Assembly (NCBI GenBank): GCA_958427355.1 | Contig: CAUACA010000005.1 | Location: forward strand, 39,017 to 103,016 | Reading direction: 5' to 3' | DNA: 64,000 bases | From: an uncultured Collinsella sp. | Lineage (GTDB): Bacteria > Actinomycetota > Coriobacteriia > Coriobacteriales > Coriobacteriaceae | Shown: positions 21,429 through 30,112 of the stretch, piece after piece | Numbering within the stretch: the stretch's first letter is position 1 | Layout: each line of letters starts with the position of its first letter | Notes under the pieces: model-generated | What the model was told of the DNA's origin: nothing | Databases searched by the model: none | The model's input: the letters and a program-made list of their open reading frames with translations, nothing else | Position numbers and translations under genes: made by a program

Positions 21429-21878
21429 TTAGATGAGAGGGGTTTCCTCACCTGCAGGTTCAGGGTCGCTCCACATAAAACCATCGCCGGCGCCCATGCC
21501 CTCATACAGCACATATGCCGAAAAACCGCTCTCGAGCGTGGTTTCGAAGAAGCTCACGAGCAGAGCATCGTGATAGCCGCCGTCAATCTCGACGCAGCCG
21601 GTGTAGCCGATGGCATAGCGGGCGATACGGCCCAGGCCCTCGTCCTTAAGACCCATCTTGTGCTCGGAAATAAAGTTGGTGGCCGCCTCCAGGCACGCCT
21701 CTTCGCCGTCCTCGTCGAGCGCCGCCAGATATCGGTTGGAAGCAGCGTCCTCAATCGCCACAACTACGCCCGGATTCTCGCCGGCGGCAAGGTCGTCCAA
21801 GAACGCACCAATCAGGTCACACACCATGGCGTCGAGCTCGGCGGAGACGTTACCGGCGTCCTGCATATCCTGTGCCAT
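21429..21878 (-). CDS. Hypothetical acidic protein
   Basis: The protein is 149 aa, strongly acidic, soluble, with no signal or membrane segment. I do not recognise the family. The ATG at 21878 has GAAGGT before it. It lies between typA and the small membrane gene at 21909 and reads the same way, 30 bases downstream of that gene. Confidence 0.75.
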   Translation of the reverse strand: MAQDMQDAGNVSAELDAMVCDLIGAFLDDLAAGENPGVVVAIEDAASNRYLAALDEDGEEACLEAATNFISEHKMGLKDEGLGRIARYAIGYTGCVEIDGGYHDALLVSFFETTLESGFSAYVLYEGMGAGDGFMWSDPEPAGEETPLI

Positions 21879-21908
21879 CTTTAGACCTTCCCATCGAGTC
21901 TGGCGTCG

Positions 21909-22298
21909 TTACAGTTCCTGTGCCTCGGCGGCGATCCTGGCGGCAGCGTCGCGGGCGCGCATCATATCCATCGCGCGCTTGTCGAGCACCTTGATCTGAC
22001 TGGTCAGCATTACCGCGTCGACCACACCCCAGATCACCAGGCCCGTAGAGATCGAAAACCCAAGCGCACCAACTGTACCACGAAGGCGCGAGCAGATTGC
22101 CGCGACAAGGGCGGAGATGACAACCATCTTGATAAACGAGCCGCGGCGTTCGCGAAGCGTGCGGGCCTGCGTCACATAGGCAATGCGCGCCGCCTCAGAA
22201 GCCTCAGAGCGCATCTGGGCCTCGCGCGCGATAGCCGCTGCCTCGGCCGACATGCCGCCGGCCATCAGCGAACGCTCCACAACCTGGCCGCCCCGCAT
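21909..22298 (-). CDS. Small membrane protein, unknown
   Basis: The protein is 129 aa. A charged Ala/Glu-rich N-terminal helix (about 15-50) precedes two hydrophobic segments (FIKMVVISALVAAIC and GALGFSISTGLVIWGVVDAVML) and an Arg/Ala-rich C-terminal helix. Its ATG immediately follows the stop codon of the DUF151 gene (TAAATG), so it is translated by coupling. Confidence 0.75.
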   Translation of the reverse strand: MRGGQVVERSLMAGGMSAEAAAIAREAQMRSEASEAARIAYVTQARTLRERRGSFIKMVVISALVAAICSRLRGTVGALGFSISTGLVIWGVVDAVMLTSQIKVLDKRAMDMMRARDAAARIAAEAQEL

Positions 22299-22799
22299 TT
22301 AGAAATCATCAGGGGAGAGCGTATGGACGAACTCGTCGAACTTCTCGAACTCCTGCTCGTCGTCAACTTCCTCGGCATGGGCAGAAACGGTGCCCAGGCG
22401 ATTCATGATGTCGTCCTCCACAAACATGGGGGCATTGCTGCGCACGGCAAGGGCAATGGCATCACTGGGGCGGGCGTCAATCTTGAGCTCGTCACCATCG
22501 GCCAGTACGACGATCGTCGCGTAGAACACCGGCGGCTCGGCGCGAACGATCTCGATGCGCTCGAGCTTGGCGCCCAGGGCGCTAACAGTATCGAGCAGCA
22601 GGTCATGGGTAATCGGGCGCTCGGCGCGACCGCTATCGATGCCGCGGCTGATGGCAGCAGCTTCAAACGAACCAGTCTGAATGGAAAGGGAGCGCAGTGG
22701 CGCGGGCGAGTCCGATTTGCTGCAGCGCTCGCGAAGCACGATAAGCGATGGCACGGGACCGGCGGCCATGACGATGGTCTCTATGTCGACACGAACCAT
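22299..22799 (-). CDS. Bifunctional nuclease family (DUF151)
   Basis: The protein is 166 aa. The DUF151 core is visible: RPITHDLLLDTVSALGAKLERIEI, then FYATIVVLADGDELKIDARPS followed by DAIALAVRSNAPMFVEDDI. The family includes plant and bacterial proteins described as RNase/DNase; the physiological role in bacteria is unclear. The ATG at 22799 has GGAGGTG; an ATG 16 codons upstream does not. Confidence 0.9.
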   Translation of the reverse strand: MVRVDIETIVMAAGPVPSLIVLRERCSKSDSPAPLRSLSIQTGSFEAAAISRGIDSGRAERPITHDLLLDTVSALGAKLERIEIVRAEPPVFYATIVVLADGDELKIDARPSDAIALAVRSNAPMFVEDDIMNRLGTVSAHAEEVDDEQEFEKFDEFVHTLSPDDF

Positions 22800-22916
22800 G
22801 GAACACCTCCGGTACGTAGCGGTTAACACGCGGCAGCTCGACCGCATTGAATAGCTATACTACCCAAACTTTCGCACAGCACACAAAACCAAAATGAGAT
22901 TTATCGCAGACAAGAA

Positions 22917-22946
22917 AAAAGCCCCGAGGCAACGCCCCAGGGCTCT
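22917..22946 (-). terminator. Terminator after the Ile/Ala/Ile tRNA cluster
   Basis: An imperfect GC-rich stem (AGCCCTGGGGC / GCCTCGGGGCT) is followed leftward by TTTTTT. Confidence 0.85.
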
Positions 22947-22958
22947 TCACAGTTTTGA

Positions 22959-23035
22959 TGGTGGACCTGACAAGATTCGAACTTGTGACCTCCCGGTTAT
23001 CAGCCGGACGCTCTAACCAACTGAGCTACAGGTCC
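22959..23035 (-). tRNA. tRNA-Ile(GAT), copy 1
   Basis: A 77-nt cloverleaf with acceptor GGACCTG / CAGGTCC, anticodon GAT and encoded CCA. It is identical to the copy at 23183-23259. Confidence 0.97.
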
Positions 23036-23039
23036 ATCA

Positions 23040-23115
23040 TGGTGGAGGTTAGGGGGATCGAACCCCTGACCTCAGGCTTGCAAAGCCCGCGCTCTCCCAG
23101 CTGAGCTAAACCCCC
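23040..23115 (-). tRNA. tRNA-Ala(TGC)
   Basis: A 76-nt cloverleaf; acceptor GGGGGTT / AACCTCC with one G-U, loop TTTGCAA giving anticodon TGC, CCA encoded. It lies 4 bases from tRNA-Ile copy 1. Confidence 0.97.
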
Positions 23116-23126
23116 ACGGAGACAGT

Positions 23127-23171
23127 AATAAACACCCCAGCGGCGACTCGGCTCTCGCTGGGGTGTTTATT
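23127..23171 (-). terminator. Hairpin between tRNA-Ile copy 2 and tRNA-Ala
   Basis: A perfect 16-bp stem (23127-23142 / 23156-23171) with a 13-base loop. It begins 12 bases past copy 2 and ends GTTTATT leftward. It could terminate transcription or act as a processing spacer. Confidence 0.65.
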
Positions 23172-23182
23172 GCGAAAGAAAG

Positions 23183-23259
23183 TGGTGGACCTGACAAGAT
23201 TCGAACTTGTGACCTCCCGGTTATCAGCCGGACGCTCTAACCAACTGAGCTACAGGTCC
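23183..23259 (-). tRNA. tRNA-Ile(GAT), copy 2
   Basis: Identical over its whole length to copy 1 at 22959-23035. It has anticodon GAT and an encoded CCA. No rRNA genes are nearby, although this isoacceptor pair often sits in rRNA spacers. Confidence 0.97.
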
Positions 23260-23330
23260 ATCGCGCAAGGGATATATTAGACGAGTCGTTACGCGCGCGT
23301 CAACAACTTTTTTGAAAATCTTTGGGAGGG

Positions 23331-23468
23331 GTTCGCCCCGGCCGCATGGCGGCACATGAAGTCGCCTGCTCGGACAGTCCTGGCTCGCACGGAGAGCACA
23401 TTAAGTGCTCTCCGGCTCGTGCGGAACTCGCGATCGACTTCTTGTGCCGCCATGCGGCCGGGGCGAAC
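23331..23468. repeat. 138-bp giant hairpin downstream of gyrA
   Basis: The outer arms (23331-23364 / 23435-23468) are 34 bases and pair with a single mismatch. An inner hairpin (GGAGAGCAC / GTGCTCTCC around ATTAA) sits near the centre with further partial pairing. It lies between the gyrA terminator and the tRNA cluster and codes for nothing. It could be an intergenic repeat element, a MITE-like relic or a structured RNA. Confidence 0.85.
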
Positions 23469-23484
23469 GCGGGTCCAAGATTGT

Positions 23485-23519
23485 CAAAAAAGCGGTCGGC
23501 GCGCAGTGCGCCGACCGCC
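23485..23519 (-). terminator. gyrA terminator
   Basis: A perfect 11-bp stem GCGGTCGGCGC / GCGCCGACCGC is followed leftward by TTTTTT, about 40 bases past the gyrA stop. Confidence 0.9.
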
Positions 23520-23558
23520 GATATATGGGGTCTGATAATTTTTACCAGCTAGGGCCTC

Positions 23559-26300
23559 TTACTCGTCTAGGAGATCTTCTGGCATGTCGTTGCCGTCGCC
23601 TAGATCGACAGGGGTTTCTTCGGGGGCGGAGCCGTTTTCTGTGGCTTCGCCTTCGGGTTTTTCTTTGGCGGCCGTCATGCGGGCTACGGCGCAGATGCGG
23701 TCGTTGTCGTCGACGGTCATCATCTTGACGCCCTGGGTGGCGCGGCCGGTCTGGCTGATCTCATCGGTCTTGACGCGAATGACCGTCGCGCCCTCCGTCA
23801 CGATGAACAGCTCGTGCTGCGGGCCCACTGTCTTCATGGCCGCGAGGTTACCCTTACGCTCGGTCATTTGGATGGTGTAGACGCCCTGGCCGCCGCGATT
23901 CTGCTCCGGGTAGTCCGCGACCGGCGTGCGCTTGCCGTAGCCGCGCTCGGTGATGACGAACAGATCGCCGTTGCCGTTAGTGACTTCCATGCCCAGAACG
24001 CTCACGCCGTCCTTCATACCAATACCGCGTACGCCGCTGGTATCGCGGCCGGTGGCGCGCACCTGCTCCTCGGAGAACATGATCGCCTTGCCCGCGGTGG
24101 TGGCCAGGATAATCTTGTCGCCCTCGCGCACGCGGCGCACGTTCAGCAGCGCGTCGTCGTCACGCAGGTTGATAGCGATCAGGCCGTCGCGACGGCTGCG
24201 GTCATATGCGCTCATCACGGTCTTCTTGACCATGCCGCTCTTGGTGGCAAACATCAGGTACTCGTCGGCCGGGAACTCGCGGCAGCTGATGACGCTCGCG
24301 ATCTTCTCGCCCTCCTCGAAGGGCAGCAGGTTGACGATCGCGGTACCGCGCGCCTGGCGCGTACCCACCGGCAGCTCGTGCACCTTCAGGCGATAGACCT
24401 TGCCCTTGCTCGAGAAGAACAGCACGTACTCGTGCGTGGACGCGATGAACATCTCATCGATAACGTCGTCCTCTTTGAGGTTGACGCCCGACACGCCCTT
24501 GCCGCCGCGCTTCTGGGCACGGTAGGCAGCCACCGGGATACGCTTAACGTAGCCGGTGTGGGTAATGGTCACGACCATATCCTCGTCGGCGATGAGGTCC
24601 TCGACATCCAGGTCCTTCTCAACCTGGCTGATCTCGGTGCGACGCTTGTCGCCAAACTTCTTGGAGATCTCGCGCATCTCTTCCTTGATGACGCCCAGGA
24701 TCTTCTCCTCATGCGCCAGCAGGTCCTCGTAGTAGGCGATGGCGCGGCGCAGGCCGTCCAACTCTTCTTGGATCTTGTCGCGCTCCAGGCCGGTCAGGCG
24801 GCGCAGCTTCATCTCGAGGATGGCCGTGGTCTGCTCGGGCGTAAAGCCAAAGCGCTCAATCAAGCGGCTGCTGGCCTCGGAGTCGGTCTGCGAGGAGCGG
24901 ATAATGCTGATGACCTCGTCGATATGGTCAAGGGCCATCAGGTAGCCCTCGAGGATATGCGCGCGGGCCTGGGCCTTTTTAAGGTCGAAGCGGGTGCGGC
25001 GAGTGACGACGTCGACCTGGTGGTCGATGTAGTGCTGCAGCATCTCGCGCAGGCTCAGGCATTTGGGAACGCCGTTGACGAGCGCCAGGTTGTTGGCGCC
25101 AAAGGTCGTCTGCAGCGAGGTGTACTTATACAGGTTGTTGAGCACGACCTGCGGAATGACGCCCTTCTTGAGCTCGATGACCAGACGGATACCCTTCTGG
25201 TTGGACTCATCGCGCATATCCGAGATGCCCTCGATGCGTTTGTCGTTGACGAGCTGGGCGATCTTCTCCTGCAGGGTGCCCTTGTTGACCATGTAGGGAA
25301 TCTCGGTAAAGACCAAGCGGCTGCGGCCGGTCTTGGTGGACTCCACATGTGCCTTGGCACGCACGGTAATGGAGCCGCGGCCGGTCTCGTAGCTCTGCTT
25401 AATGCCGGCGCTGCCCATGATGATGGCGCCGGTGGGGAAGTCCGGACCGGGCATGATCTGCATGAGCTCGTCGACGGTGGCGTCGGGGTTGTCAATCAGG
25501 TAGCAGGTGGCCTCGATCGCCTCGGTGAGGTTATGCGGGGCGATGTTGGTGGCCATGCCGACGGCGATGCCCTGGCTGCCGTTGACCAGCAGGTTGGGGA
25601 AGCGCGCAGGCAGTGCCACGGGCTCGGCGAGCGATTCGTCGTAGTTGGGCTGCCAGTCGACGGTATCCTTCTGCAAGTCACGCAACAGTTCCATGGCGGG
25701 CTTTGCCAGGCGGCTCTCGGTGTAACGCATGGCCGCCGCGCCGTCGCCGTCGATGTTGCCGAAGTTGCCGTGACCGTCGATGAGCGGCGTGCGCATGGAG
25801 AACCACTGTGCCAAGCGGACCATGGCCTCGTAGACCGCGGAGTCGCCATGCGGGTGGTACTTACCGATAACTTCGCCGACCGTCCACGCCGACTTCTTGT
25901 GTGGGCGGTTGGGGTAGATGCCGCTCTCGTTCATCGCGTACAGGATGCGGCGGTGCACCGGCTTCAAGCCGTCGCGCACGTCCGGCAGGGCGCGCGCCGT
26001 GATGACCGACATCGAATACTCGATAAACGACTGCTTCATCTCGCGACCGAACTCCGAAATCTGGAGCTGGCCGCCGTTGATATCCTCGCCGGCCGAGGCG
26101 CCACGGTCGACTTCGCCAAAACTCTCCTCGAGCTCGCCGTCGTCATCCTCTTCCTCGTCATCATCGACATCGGGGTTATAGGCGTCCGGGTCGCCGTCCT
26201 CGCCCTGCTCAGCACGGGCAAGCAGGCGCTTCAGATCGTCGGGCATGCCGGCATCGCCGGCCTCGTCCATACCCCCGTTATTGTTGATATCGTCTGCCAC
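23559..26300 (-). CDS. gyrA: DNA gyrase subunit A
   Basis: GyrA cuts and rejoins DNA in the A2B2 gyrase that introduces negative supercoils. At 913 aa it is longer than the usual 800-880. The first 75 residues are an acidic low-complexity extension (YNPDVDDDEEEDDDGELEES) before the usual start EFGREMKQSFIEYSMSVI. The quinolone region HPHGDSAVYEAM keeps Ser and Glu at the usual positions, the sensitive form. The GyrA box reads QKRGGKG and a C-terminal beta-pinwheel follows. The start is GTG at 26300 with AGGAGG; gyrB ends 11 bases before it. Confidence 0.96.
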   Translation of the reverse strand: MADDINNNGGMDEAGDAGMPDDLKRLLARAEQGEDGDPDAYNPDVDDDEEEDDDGELEESFGEVDRGASAGEDINGGQLQISEFGREMKQSFIEYSMSVITARALPDVRDGLKPVHRRILYAMNESGIYPNRPHKKSAWTVGEVIGKYHPHGDSAVYEAMVRLAQWFSMRTPLIDGHGNFGNIDGDGAAAMRYTESRLAKPAMELLRDLQKDTVDWQPNYDESLAEPVALPARFPNLLVNGSQGIAVGMATNIAPHNLTEAIEATCYLIDNPDATVDELMQIMPGPDFPTGAIIMGSAGIKQSYETGRGSITVRAKAHVESTKTGRSRLVFTEIPYMVNKGTLQEKIAQLVNDKRIEGISDMRDESNQKGIRLVIELKKGVIPQVVLNNLYKYTSLQTTFGANNLALVNGVPKCLSLREMLQHYIDHQVDVVTRRTRFDLKKAQARAHILEGYLMALDHIDEVISIIRSSQTDSEASSRLIERFGFTPEQTTAILEMKLRRLTGLERDKIQEELDGLRRAIAYYEDLLAHEEKILGVIKEEMREISKKFGDKRRTEISQVEKDLDVEDLIADEDMVVTITHTGYVKRIPVAAYRAQKRGGKGVSGVNLKEDDVIDEMFIASTHEYVLFFSSKGKVYRLKVHELPVGTRQARGTAIVNLLPFEEGEKIASVISCREFPADEYLMFATKSGMVKKTVMSAYDRSRRDGLIAINLRDDDALLNVRRVREGDKIILATTAGKAIMFSEEQVRATGRDTSGVRGIGMKDGVSVLGMEVTNGNGDLFVITERGYGKRTPVADYPEQNRGGQGVYTIQMTERKGNLAAMKTVGPQHELFIVTEGATVIRVKTDEISQTGRATQGVKMMTVDDNDRICAVARMTAAKEKPEGEATENGSAPEETPVDLGDGNDMPEDLLDE

Positions 26301-26311
26301 GTTACCTCCTC

Positions 26312-28342
26312 TTAAGCGTCAAGGAAACGCGCGTCATGCGCATGTTTTTCAATGTACTCGCGGCGATAGCCGACCTCGGAACCCATCAGCTCGCGCACGG
26401 CACGGTCCGCCACCACGGCGTCCTCGATCGACACACGCTGCAGGATGCGGGTCTTGGGGTCCATCGTCGTCGAGGCAAGCTGCTTGGGGTCCATCTCGCC
26501 CAGGCCCTTGTAGCGCTGGACGGTATAGCCCTTGCGCTTTTTGGTGATCTTGCCGTCCTTGGCCTTGCCATCCTCGTCGTTATCGTCGGGGTTCAGGCCC
26601 AGGCTCTGGATGGTGTCGCGCAGGATCTCGTCTTCGGGCTGGCGGCCGTTGGGATACACGTAGTGGATCTTGTTGCGCACCTTAATGCCAAAGATGGGCG
26701 GGCAGGCAACATAGACGTAGCCGGCATCGATCAGCGGACGCATGTACTTGTAGAAGAACGTCAGCAGCAGGATGCGGATATGCGCACCGTCGACGTCTGC
26801 ATCGGTCATGATGATGATCTTGTGGTAGCGCGCCTTGGTGATATCGAAATCGCCGCCGTCGCCGGCACTCGTCGTGACGCCGCAGCCGATCGCGGTAATC
26901 AGCGACTGGATGGTGTCACTCGAGAACGCGCGATGGTCACCAACGCGTTCGACGTTCAAAATCTTGCCGCGCAGGGGCAGAATCGCCTGGATGTCTCGGC
27001 GACGGCCGTCCTTGGCCGAACCGCCTGCCGAGTCGCCCTCTACGATGAAGAGCTCGGTCAGCTCGGCATCGCGCACCGAGCAGTCGGCGAGCTTACCGGG
27101 CAGGGACGCCGTCTCGAGCAGGCTCTTGCGGCGGGTCGCCTCGCGCGCCTTACGGGCGGCATTGCGCGCCTTGCAGGCCTGCTGCGCCTTCTTGACGATC
27201 TCGCGAGCGGGCTTAGGGTGCTCCTCGAGGTAATCGGCAAGGCCGTCGGTCACGATCTTGAGCGTGAGCGCACGCATGTAGGAGCTGCCGAGCTTGGCCT
27301 TGGTCTGGCCCTCAAACTGCGGATCGGGCAGCTTGACCGAGATAACGGCCGAAAGGCCCTCACGCACATCGTCGCCGGTCAGGTTGGTGTCTTTTTCCTT
27401 GAGCAGGTTCTGCTTGCGCGCGTAATCGTTGATCACGCGGGTGAGCGCGGTGCGGAAGCCCTCAAGGTGCATGCCGCCCTCGGGGGTGTAGATGTCGTTG
27501 GCAAACGACATGACGTTCTCGCCGTAACCGCTATTCCACTGCAGGGAAACCTCGACCTCGCCCATCTTGGCCACAGGTGCGTCCGGGTCCGATTTGCCCT
27601 CGATGTAGATGGGCTCCTTAAAGGCCTCGGGGACGTCCTTGCCCTCGTTGAGGAACTTAACGAAGTCGATGATGCCGCCCTCGTAGCAAAACTCCTCCAC
27701 GTGGGGAGTCGCCTCGCGCTCGTCGGTCAGCACGATCTTGAGGTTCTTATTGAGGAACGCCGTCTCCTGCAGACGGTTGTGCAGCGTATCGAAATCGTAA
27801 ATGCAGGTCTCGAAGATCTCGTCGTCGGGCCAGAAGGTGACGGTGGTGCCCGTCGAATCCGAGGTGCCCACGACCTCCATCTTCTTAACAGTCTTGCCGC
27901 GCGAGAACTCCATCTCGTAGGTGTTGCCGTCGCGACGAACCTGAACGACCACGCGCTTGGACAGTGCGTTGACGACGGAGATGCCCACGCCGTGCAGGCC
28001 GCCCGAGACCTTATAGGCCGAGTTATCGAACTTACCGCCGGCGTGCAAGATCGTCATGACGACCTCGAGCGTCGGGATCTTTTTAACAGGGTGCTCGTCG
28101 ACGGGGATACCGCGACCGTTGTCGACGACCGTGATGGAGTTGTCGGCGTGGACCGTCACCTGAATCTCGGTGCAGAAACCGGCCATGGCCTCGTCGACGG
28201 AGTTGTCAACGATCTCCCACACCAGGTGATGCAGACCGCTGGCGCTCGTCGAGCCGATATACATGCCCGGGCGCTTACGAACGGCCTCGAGACCTTCGAG
28301 AATCTTAATCTCGCCGCCATCGTAATCGTTTTCGTTTGCCAC
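26312..28342 (-). CDS. gyrB: DNA gyrase subunit B
   Basis: GyrB is the ATPase subunit of gyrase. At 676 aa it has the GHKL ATP fold (VRKRPGMYIGST, DNGRGIPVDEH, GGLHGVGISVVNALS), a transducer domain, and the TOPRIM domain with EGDSAGGSAKDGRRR followed later by DADVDGAHIR. It is slightly longer than Gram-positive norms, with an inserted charged segment near residue 575 (NPDDNDEDGKAKDGKITKK). The GTG at 28342 with GGAGG is the start; six upstream codons overlap that site. Confidence 0.97.
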   Translation of the reverse strand: MANENDYDGGEIKILEGLEAVRKRPGMYIGSTSASGLHHLVWEIVDNSVDEAMAGFCTEIQVTVHADNSITVVDNGRGIPVDEHPVKKIPTLEVVMTILHAGGKFDNSAYKVSGGLHGVGISVVNALSKRVVVQVRRDGNTYEMEFSRGKTVKKMEVVGTSDSTGTTVTFWPDDEIFETCIYDFDTLHNRLQETAFLNKNLKIVLTDEREATPHVEEFCYEGGIIDFVKFLNEGKDVPEAFKEPIYIEGKSDPDAPVAKMGEVEVSLQWNSGYGENVMSFANDIYTPEGGMHLEGFRTALTRVINDYARKQNLLKEKDTNLTGDDVREGLSAVISVKLPDPQFEGQTKAKLGSSYMRALTLKIVTDGLADYLEEHPKPAREIVKKAQQACKARNAARKAREATRRKSLLETASLPGKLADCSVRDAELTELFIVEGDSAGGSAKDGRRRDIQAILPLRGKILNVERVGDHRAFSSDTIQSLITAIGCGVTTSAGDGGDFDITKARYHKIIIMTDADVDGAHIRILLLTFFYKYMRPLIDAGYVYVACPPIFGIKVRNKIHYVYPNGRQPEDEILRDTIQSLGLNPDDNDEDGKAKDGKITKKRKGYTVQRYKGLGEMDPKQLASTTMDPKTRILQRVSIEDAVVADRAVRELMGSEVGYRREYIEKHAHDARFLDA

Positions 28343-28391
28343 ACGTCCTCCTTCAGTCAAGAAAATGTGTACAGCCTTATTAGTTTATCGT

Positions 28392-28421
28392 AAAAAAATA
28401 CCCTCGGGAACGAGGGTATTT
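28392..28421 (-). terminator. Terminator between dciA and gyrB
   Basis: The stem AATACCCTCG / CGAGGGTATT with a four-base loop is followed leftward by a seven-T run. It separates the recF-dciA transcript from gyrB. Confidence 0.9.
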
Positions 28422-28447
28422 GGCTCTACAAGGCCACCAGATGCGAT

Positions 28448-29011
28448 TTAAGGCTCTTTTTTGCTTTGCACGCCCTTGGCCCACTCGGCACTGGCTCTCA
28501 TGGCGTTCTCGAGGGCCTCGCGCAGTTTTTGGTCTTCGATGGGCGCCACTTGGCACTCAATCTCGGTGCGCTCGGCATCGCTGAGGTCGGCGTGCGGGGC
28601 CGGCGGGCGCTCTGTCGTCGCCGGGCGCAGGCGCTCCTTGGCGGCGGGCGGCATGTGACCGGGTGCGGTGGTTTTGAACACCAGGCCGTCCACATGCGCA
28701 CCGGCGCGCTCCATGCGCGCGCGGATGATCTCGCGCAACAGCGTCATTTCCTGCGTCCACGAGGGCGAGTCGAGATACACCAGCAGTTCATTGGACTCGG
28801 GCAGGTAACGCAGCCCCGTCACATGCCGCCCCTCGCGCGTGCCCGAGCACACCGCGTTCCACGCGCGATAGACCGCGCGCGACTCCTCGGCAGCCTCCAT
28901 CTGCGCACGGCGCTCAGGGGTCGCAGCCGCCAGGATGCGTTGGCGCTCTGCGTTCAAAAAGCCACTGAAGGCGACCGTTTCGCTCTCGCGCTCGTAATTA
29001 GCACGTCTCAC
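28448..29011 (-). CDS. DUF721/DciA-like protein, probable helicase-loading factor
   Basis: The protein is 187 aa. The central part (VYRAWNAVCSGTREGRHVTG, then ESNELLVYLDSPSWTQEMTLL) is the DUF721 (DciA) domain. DciA-family proteins are the proposed ancestral loaders of DnaB in bacteria lacking DnaC/DnaI. The N-terminal 45 residues and Pro-rich C-terminal 60 residues are likely flexible. The GTG start at 29011 overlaps the recF end by 14 bases. Placement after recF is the common actinobacterial arrangement. Confidence 0.85.
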   Translation of the reverse strand: MRRANYERESETVAFSGFLNAERQRILAAATPERRAQMEAAEESRAVYRAWNAVCSGTREGRHVTGLRYLPESNELLVYLDSPSWTQEMTLLREIIRARMERAGAHVDGLVFKTTAPGHMPPAAKERLRPATTERPPAPHADLSDAERTEIECQVAPIEDQKLREALENAMRASAEWAKGVQSKKEP

Positions 29012-30104
29012 CCATGCTCACCACCTTGGCTCGATCAAGCAGGTCATCGGTAAAATACCCCAGATTGGTGGTGGTTATGACTGTCTGGATATCATCACCG
29101 ATCAGCTGTAGAAAAGCGCCTCGGCGCCCGGCGTCGAGCTCGCTCATCACGTCGTCCAAGAGCAGCAGCGGCGCGGTGCCCAGGATATCGCGCGCCACGG
29201 CCACTTCTGCCACCTTCCAGGCAAGCACCAGCGTTCGCTGCTGGCCCTGGCTGGCAAATGAACGGGCCGATCGGCCCGCGACGGAAAACTCAATCTCGTC
29301 GCGATGCGGACCCACGAGCGTCACGCCGCGACGGATCTCCTCGTCGGCGCGCTCATCGAGCGCCGAGAGCATGTGCTCATACGCCCAGCCCCTGAGCTCG
29401 TCGCGATCCTCGGTGCGAGGCAAGTCGCCAAGCGTGGACACATAGGACACGCCGGCGGGCTCGCCGGATGCCACGCGGCCATAGGCGTCGCGCACATGGC
29501 CCGACAGCCGATCGAGCAGAGCCAGACGATGCACGAGCAGGGCCGAACCGGCGCGGGCGATAGATTCGTTCCAGGCGCCGAGCATCTCGCGGCAGCACCA
29601 GCCCTCCTTGAGCAGGGCATTGCGCTGGGTCACGCAGCGCCCGTAGGCGCTAGCCAGATCGGCATAGCGCGCACTCAGCTGAACGCCAAAGTCATCAAGC
29701 GCGGTGCGGCGCACGCTGGCACCCCGCTTGACCATATCCAGGTGGTCAGGGCAAAACAGAACGCTCGGCAGTATCCCGCGCACGCCGGACGCGGCGCAGC
29801 GCTTGCCGTTGCGGCTAAACGAACGCTTGCCGTCTTCCACGCTCAGCCCCATGTCCAGCACGCGTCCATCGCCTTCGAGCCTCAGCTCGACCTTGCATGA
29901 GCCCTCGCCGTCGTGGACGAGCTCGGCGGCGGTCGGATGCCTAAACGAGGCGCCACTCGTCAGCAGCTGCAGCGCCTCTATGAGGTTGGTCTTTCCCGCC
30001 GCGTTGGGGCCTGCGAGCACTGTCACACCGTCGCTCAGGGCAAGGCGGTAGCTGTCGAAGCTGCGATAGCGCGCAACGGAAAGATCACGTGCGAACATGG
30101 TCAT
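28998..30104 (-). CDS. recF: DNA replication and repair protein RecF
   Basis: RecF is an ABC-type ATPase that directs RecA loading at gaps. At 368 aa it has Walker A GPNAAGKTN, the SMC-like signature region ASQGQQRTLVLAWK and Walker B LLLLDDVMSELD. The start is 8 bases after dnaN, with a weak ribosome site, so translation is probably coupled. The ATG at 30104 and another two codons later are both possible. Confidence 0.95.
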   Translation of the reverse strand: MTMFARDLSVARYRSFDSYRLALSDGVTVLAGPNAAGKTNLIEALQLLTSGASFRHPTAAELVHDGEGSCKVELRLEGDGRVLDMGLSVEDGKRSFSRNGKRCAASGVRGILPSVLFCPDHLDMVKRGASVRRTALDDFGVQLSARYADLASAYGRCVTQRNALLKEGWCCREMLGAWNESIARAGSALLVHRLALLDRLSGHVRDAYGRVASGEPAGVSYVSTLGDLPRTEDRDELRGWAYEHMLSALDERADEEIRRGVTLVGPHRDEIEFSVAGRSARSFASQGQQRTLVLAWKVAEVAVARDILGTAPLLLLDDVMSELDAGRRGAFLQLIGDDIQTVITTTNLGYFTDDLLDRAKVVSMGETC

Positions 30105-30112
30105 GGGCAGTG

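Noticed and set aside
19377..21884. 835-residue open frame antisense to typA
   Set aside because: Shadow of typA codon bias; runs through the terminator and two genes.
23814..28393. Large open frames antisense to gyrA and gyrB
   Set aside because: Both mirror highly conserved genes; composition is Val/Leu/Ala/His-rich with no motifs.
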